Below are positions 58,134 to 64,000 of a DNA stretch of 64,000 bases, in pieces. Position 1 is the first letter of the stretch, and each line of letters starts with the position of its first letter. Position numbers and translations under genes: made by a program. The notes beneath the pieces were generated by a model. The model saw only the letters and a list, made by a program, of their open reading frames with translations. It had not been told where the DNA came from and searched no databases. Origin of the DNA: Arthrobacter citreus (lineage in GTDB: Bacteria; Bacillota; Bacilli; Bacillales; Bacillaceae_G); the NCBI GenBank assembly GCA_013200995.1, contig CP053688.1, positions 3,720,001 to 3,784,000 of the forward strand, written 5' to 3'.

Positions 58134-59888
58134 ATGAGAGACGAAAAAAAAATAAATAAAAAAAGTGATTGGAGAAACTTTATCTCTCTAATAAAAAACG
58201 CAAACCCTCCAAAATGGATGTTTGGGATAGGGGTTTCACTAAGTGTAGTGACTACTTTGGTAGGATTACTATTGCCCCTCCTAACAAAAAAGTTTGTAGA
58301 TGGCTTTTCAATATCATCATTAAGTGCAGGGCAAATAGCAATTTTTGCAGCGGTCCTAATAATACAAGCAGTATCATCTGCAGCTTCTATCTATTTACTT
58401 AGTAGAGTGGGAAATACAGTTGTTGCAAATGTAAGACAACGATTATGGAAAAAGATGGTTGTGCTCCCAATTTCATATTTCGATGAGACACAGACTGGTG
58501 AAAACGTTAGTCGAGTTACGAATGATACCGCAATATTAAAAGGGCTAATTACACAGCATATTACCAATTTTTTAACAGGTATTATATCAATTATCGGATC
58601 TTTTACACTTTTACTAATACTAGATTGGAGAATGACCTTAGTAACATTCAGTATTATACCTGTTATTACGTTGATTTTTATTCCAATCGGAAAACAGATG
58701 TCAAAGCTATCAAAGGCAACTCAAGATGAGACAGCAAAATTCACATCATTAATTAGCCAAGTTTTTTCTGAAATTAGACTAGTAAAAGTTTCAAATGCGG
58801 AATCTGTCGAAATTACAAAAGGCAATAAGGGGATTAGTAACTTATTATCTTTTGGAATTAAGGAAGGTAAGTTTCAATCGTTAATAGGACCTATTGTTTC
58901 CTTTGTTTTAATGTTGATTCTAGTAGTCATAATTGGATACGGCGGGGTTAGAGTTTCTTCTGGAGCAATTACTGCAGGAGCATTAGTAGCGTATATACTA
59001 TATTTATTCCAAATAATCTTCCCGGTAACGCAAATTACACAATTCTTTACTGAGCTTCAAAAAACGAAGGGAGCTACAGAAAGAATGATTAATATATTGG
59101 AACATGAAGAAGAAGATTATGATTCTGGAAATGAAGAAATTAATATGAACTTACCAATAACTATTAATAAACTGCACTTTGCATATAAAGAAGAGGAGAT
59201 GTTATCAAATCTTAACTTTACGATTACTTCAGGTAAAGTCACAGCAATTGTAGGACCAAGTGGTAGTGGAAAAACAACACTTTTCTCACTTATTGAAAGA
59301 TTTTATTCTCCTAAAACCGGCGAAATAAAAGTTGGTAAGCATTCAATAGATCGCTATAACTTAGAAAGTTGGAGAAAGCAAATAGGATATGTAGCACAAG
59401 AAAGTCCATTAATTGTAGGAACTATTAGGGATAACATATGTTATGGGATTAAAAGAGAAGTATCCGATAAAGAATTGGCCTATGTGTCAGCAATGGCTTA
59501 TGTAGATCAATTTGTTAATGATTTACCTAAAGGGTTTGATACCGAAGTTGGAGAAAGAGGTATAAAACTGTCGGGAGGACAAAGACAGCGAATAGGAATT
59601 GCTCGTGCCTTATTAAGAAATCCTAAGTTATTAATGTTAGATGAGGCAACTTCGAATTTGGATAGTAGATCCGAGTTAGTAGTACAAAATGCGCTTTCTA
59701 ATTTAATGCAAGGTAGAACGACTTTAGTTATTGCCCATCGTTTATCGACAGTTATAGATGCCGATCAAATTGTCTTTTTAGATAAAGGAAAAATAACGGG
59801 CATTGGAACACATGAAGAATTATATAATACCCATCTTATGTATAGAGAGTTTGCTGATCAACAATTAAGAGTAAATAGTGTTGTATAA
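58134..59888 (+). CDS. ABC exporter, BmrA-like (fused membrane and ATPase domains)
   Basis: 584 residues. N-terminal six-helix exporter domain (about 25-320) and ATPase with Walker A GPSGSGKTT (about 374), signature LSGGQRQR (479-486), Walker B LLMLDEATS (about 499-507) and H-loop IAHRLS. Half-transporter that should work as a homodimer. Closely resembles B. subtilis multidrug exporter BmrA (WMFGIGVSLSVVTTLVGLLLP, GRTTLVIAHRLSTVIDADQ). ATG with AAGGAG upstream. Followed after 23 nt by a two-component system, so probably one regulated unit; substrate unknown. Confidence 0.9.
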   Translation: MRDEKKINKKSDWRNFISLIKNANPPKWMFGIGVSLSVVTTLVGLLLPLLTKKFVDGFSISSLSAGQIAIFAAVLIIQAVSSAASIYLLSRVGNTVVANVRQRLWKKMVVLPISYFDETQTGENVSRVTNDTAILKGLITQHITNFLTGIISIIGSFTLLLILDWRMTLVTFSIIPVITLIFIPIGKQMSKLSKATQDETAKFTSLISQVFSEIRLVKVSNAESVEITKGNKGISNLLSFGIKEGKFQSLIGPIVSFVLMLILVVIIGYGGVRVSSGAITAGALVAYILYLFQIIFPVTQITQFFTELQKTKGATERMINILEHEEEDYDSGNEEINMNLPITINKLHFAYKEEEMLSNLNFTITSGKVTAIVGPSGSGKTTLFSLIERFYSPKTGEIKVGKHSIDRYNLESWRKQIGYVAQESPLIVGTIRDNICYGIKREVSDKELAYVSAMAYVDQFVNDLPKGFDTEVGERGIKLSGGQRQRIGIARALLRNPKLLMLDEATSNLDSRSELVVQNALSNLMQGRTTLVIAHRLSTVIDADQIVFLDKGKITGIGTHEELYNTHLMYREFADQQLRVNSVV

Positions 59889-59911
59889 CTACATTCAAGG
59901 AAGGTGCTTTT

Positions 59912-60586
59912 ATGACTAGTATTTTAATTGTAGACGATGATCCACATATTCGAAAATTATTGAACGTACTGTTACGGAATGAAGGCTTCACTGTTTTTGA
60001 AGCTACAAACGGTATTGAAGCAATTACTGTTTTTGAAGATAATAAAATTGATATGTTAATTATAGACTTAATGATGCCAAAGATGGATGGATTTGAGCTT
60101 TGTCGTGAAATTAGAAACGAGGCCGATCTTCCTATTATTATGCTAACTGCAAAAGGTGAGACTGAACAAAAAGTTAAAGGATTTAAACTAGGAACCGATG
60201 ACTATATTGTAAAACCATTTGAACCAGTTGAATTAGTTGTAAGAGTAAAGGCCTTATTAAGGAGATCGAAAATTTCTTCATCAAAAATCGTACAAATAGG
60301 TAATTTAACGATTGATCATGGCAATTATAAAGTTCTTATTGGAAATCAGGGAATTAATATGCCTTTGAAGGAACTAGAGCTTTTATTTACTTTAGCAAGT
60401 TCATTAGGAAGGACTTATTCAAGAGAACAATTAATTGAAAATATTTGGGGATTCGATTACGCAGGAGATGAAAGAACAGTAGATGTTCATATTAAACGTC
60501 TAAGAGAAAGATTTCCCGAGAAAGAATTTGGTTTTAAAATATCCACTGTATGGGGATTAGGGTATCGAATGGAGTTAGTAAAATGA
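59912..60586 (+). CDS. OmpR/PhoB-family response regulator
   Basis: 224 residues. Receiver with Asp8-Asp10 and phospho-acceptor Asp52 (LIIDLMMPK), VKPFEP switch Lys, and a winged helix ending STVWGLGYRMELVK. ATG with AAGGTG upstream. Overlaps the kinase start as ATGA. Likely controls the exporter gene before it. Confidence 0.92.
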   Translation: MTSILIVDDDPHIRKLLNVLLRNEGFTVFEATNGIEAITVFEDNKIDMLIIDLMMPKMDGFELCREIRNEADLPIIMLTAKGETEQKVKGFKLGTDDYIVKPFEPVELVVRVKALLRRSKISSSKIVQIGNLTIDHGNYKVLIGNQGINMPLKELELLFTLASSLGRTYSREQLIENIWGFDYAGDERTVDVHIKRLRERFPEKEFGFKISTVWGLGYRMELVK

Positions 60587-61650
60587 AGATACTTAAAAAA
60601 ATTAGAGATATTATAGGGGCTATATTATTACTAACGACTGCCATAACAGTTGGTAGCATTATAACGCACTATTTAACCGGATATTTTTTTGAGCACTACA
60701 AAACTAATCTTTCTGAAATAACAATACAAATTATAAATACATTTGTAACCTTTCTATTATTAATGTTAGCGGGAGGAACGTTTGGTAGAGTTTTCCATCA
60801 CCCGAAACAAATGAGAATGGTAAAGGAAATTATGCAAGCAATTAGAAGCATTTCCAGAGGAGAGTTTAATGTATCGGTGGATTTTGAGAAAGTTAGAAAT
60901 GCTTTCGGAGGAGAAATCGGTCAAATAATAGATGGCTTTAATAATATGGCATTGAACTTAAACCAAATGGAAAATATGAGGCAAGAGTTTATTTCAAATG
61001 TTTCGCATGAGATTCAATCACCTTTAACATCTATTAAAGGATTTGCGAAAGTACTACAAAATGAAGAATTGCCTTTAGAGGAACGAAAACAATATTTGAA
61101 TATTATTGAATTTGAAAGCACACGATTATCAAAGCTTAGTGATAATCTCTTAAAGTTAACCTCATTAGAATCACAGAACCAGCCTATAGAGAAGAATCGT
61201 TTTTCATTAAATAGTCAACTTATGTACTCGTTGTTAAGCTGCGAACCACAAATAGTAGAAAAAAACATTAATATGCATGTTAATCTCAGTAAAATCGATG
61301 TGATTGGTGATGAGGCCCTTTTAAATCAAGTTTGGATGAACCTAATTACTAATAGTATAAAGTTTACACCTAATGATGGTGATATCTTTATTAATGCAAA
61401 ACAAGAAAATGATAAGGTAATTATAAAAGTGCAAGATACTGGAATCGGTATATCTGATGAAGAGCAAATGCATATTTTTGAAAGATTTTATAAAGCTGAT
61501 AAATCAAGAGACCGGACAACAGTTGGAAATGGGTTGGGTTTATCAATCGTAAAAAAAATAGTTGAGATGCATAATGGGATAGTTTATGTAGAAAGTGAAC
61601 TAGGGCAAGGATCATTGTTTATTGTAGAACTACCTACAGCAGTGGAATAA
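60583..61650 (+). CDS. Sensor histidine kinase with short extracellular loop
   Basis: 355 residues. Two TM helices (about 10-32 and 50-68) with only about 18 residues between them, HAMP (about 72-125), HisKA with His142 (NVSHEIQSPLTS, Gln-Ser in place of the usual Arg-Thr) and HATPase_c with GNGLGLSIVKKI. The short loop suggests an intramembrane-sensing kinase, the type often paired with ABC exporters for peptide antibiotics. ATG 60583 overlaps the regulator stop (ATGA). Confidence 0.9.
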   Translation: MKILKKIRDIIGAILLLTTAITVGSIITHYLTGYFFEHYKTNLSEITIQIINTFVTFLLLMLAGGTFGRVFHHPKQMRMVKEIMQAIRSISRGEFNVSVDFEKVRNAFGGEIGQIIDGFNNMALNLNQMENMRQEFISNVSHEIQSPLTSIKGFAKVLQNEELPLEERKQYLNIIEFESTRLSKLSDNLLKLTSLESQNQPIEKNRFSLNSQLMYSLLSCEPQIVEKNINMHVNLSKIDVIGDEALLNQVWMNLITNSIKFTPNDGDIFINAKQENDKVIIKVQDTGIGISDEEQMHIFERFYKADKSRDRTTVGNGLGLSIVKKIVEMHNGIVYVESELGQGSLFIVELPTAVE

Positions 61651-61660
61651 GGTTGACCTA

Positions 61661-61710
61661 TCATTATAGTAAATGGGTATTTTTGTAGAATTACTCTTTT
61701 ACTATAATGA
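61661..61710 (+). terminator. Terminator of the exporter/two-component cassette
   Basis: A 13-bp stem (TCATTATAGTAAA with TTTACTATAATGA) with a 24-nt loop, just after the kinase stop; a T-rich run comes about 13 nt later. Confidence 0.65.
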
Positions 61711-61828
61711 ATAAGATTCTCATTTTTTGTTAAAAAGTTATTGCAAACAGAATAAAATAGTGGTATATTATTAAACGTTGTCACATTAATTCAAAATATG
61801 TGGCAAGAAAATAATAATAAAATAATTA

Positions 61829-61858
61829 TTGACTATAAATGATTATGTGTGTTATTAT
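61829..61858 (+). promoter_or_regulatory. Promoter of the second rrn operon
   Basis: TTGACT, 18-nt spacer, TATTAT, in AT-rich sequence. The leader after it (from about 61890) is identical to that of the first operon, but the promoter itself is not. Confidence 0.78.
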
Positions 61859-61969
61859 TATATAAGTCGCTAAGAGATACAGCGACAAAGTGAACTTTGA
61901 AAACTAAACAAAACATGAAGTAAACGTCAATTATTAGTTTTTTGAGCAATACAAGATTTAAACTTAACT

Positions 61970-63522
<1,553 letters not shown>

Positions 63523-63673
63523 TGGAGACATCATGAACCGTTGGTTCATGTATGAAAATGTTTCTTCATTGTTTTGTTTAGTTTTGAGAGTTCACTCTCA
63601 ACTTTGTACCTTGAAAACTAGATAATGTCATTCATTAAACTGCGTAAGTTTAATTCAATTAGTTTTAAAATTA

Positions 63674-64000
63674 GTTAAGTTAGAAAGGGCGCACGGTGGA
63701 TGCCTTGGCACTAGGAGTCGATGAAGGACGGGACTAACACCGATATGCTTCGGGGAGCTGTAAGTAAGCTTTGATCCGGAGATTTCCGAATGGGGAAACC
63801 CACTACTCGTAATGGAGTAGTATCTTTACCTGAATACATAGGGTACTGAGGACAGACCCAGGGAACTGAAACATCTAAGTACCTGGAGGAATAGAAAGCA
63901 AAATGCGATTTCCTGAGTAGCGGCGAGCGAAACGGAAGATAGCCCAAACCAAGAGGCTTGCCTCTTGGGGTTGTAGGACACTCTATGCGGAGTTACAAAG
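63674..64000 (+). rRNA. rrl: 23S ribosomal RNA (second copy, 5' part)
   Basis: The first 327 nt of 23S; the rest lies beyond the window. One difference from the first copy in the shared part: 63987 (G for A at 55168). Confidence 0.97.

Overview
The window is the replication-origin region of a low-GC Gram-positive bacterium of the Bacillaceae (Bacillus sensu lato). The basis is the gene order rpmH-[oriC]-dnaA-dnaN-rlbA-recF-gyrB-gyrA-rrn on one side and rnpA-yidC-jag-mnmE-mnmG-rsmG-noc-parA-parB on the other. Further support comes from a complete walRKHIJ operon, a yyaC sporulation gene, a 16S rRNA with the usual Bacillus anti-Shine-Dalgarno end, and protein sequences close to the B. subtilis and B. 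cereus orthologues. Species cannot be fixed without a 16S search.

Layout. 1-10.4 kb is accessory: a large secreted subtilisin-like protease cut by the window edge, a membrane-anchored Asp-box protein, a two-component system, and a secreted nuclease with a lamin-tail domain. 10.4-15.9 kb is an alpha-glucoside (maltose-type) PTS locus: 6-phospho-alpha-glucosidase, EIICB permease and an RpiR regulator. The permease is split by an IS110-family element and the regulator carries a frameshift, so the locus looks inactive. 16-22.3 kb holds rlmH, a CxxH/CxxC protein, a cluster of DnaA boxes, and the walJ-I-H-K-R operon (all minus strand). Four tRNAs follow (Lys, Glu, Asp, Phe), then purA, dnaC, rplI, gdpP, yybS, rpsR, ssb and rpsF with an S6:S18-type leader. 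Next come ychF, a DUF951 gene, an MscS channel, yyaC, parB, parA, noc, rsmG, mnmG, mnmE, jag, yidC, rnpA and rpmH.

The origin is bipartite, with DnaA boxes on both sides of dnaA. The downstream part has a box array, a short GC-rich block, DnaA-trio-like triplets and an AT-rich stretch. Almost all genes left of the origin are on the minus strand and all genes right of it are on the plus strand, so transcription runs with the fork. parS sites lie in parB, just upstream of noc, and (one mismatch) in walK.

Right of gyrA there is a 16S-23S-5S operon without tRNAs. A BmrA-like ABC exporter and a two-component system follow, and then a second, nearly identical rrn operon begins and runs off the window. 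The exporter and regulator set between two rrn operons is the most distinct accessory cassette on this side. Most of the window is conserved core genome, and I saw no clear undescribed defence or mobile system. The most interesting items are the IS110 insertion with its candidate bridge-RNA region, the DnaA-box cluster at rlmH, and the cassette between the rrn operons.
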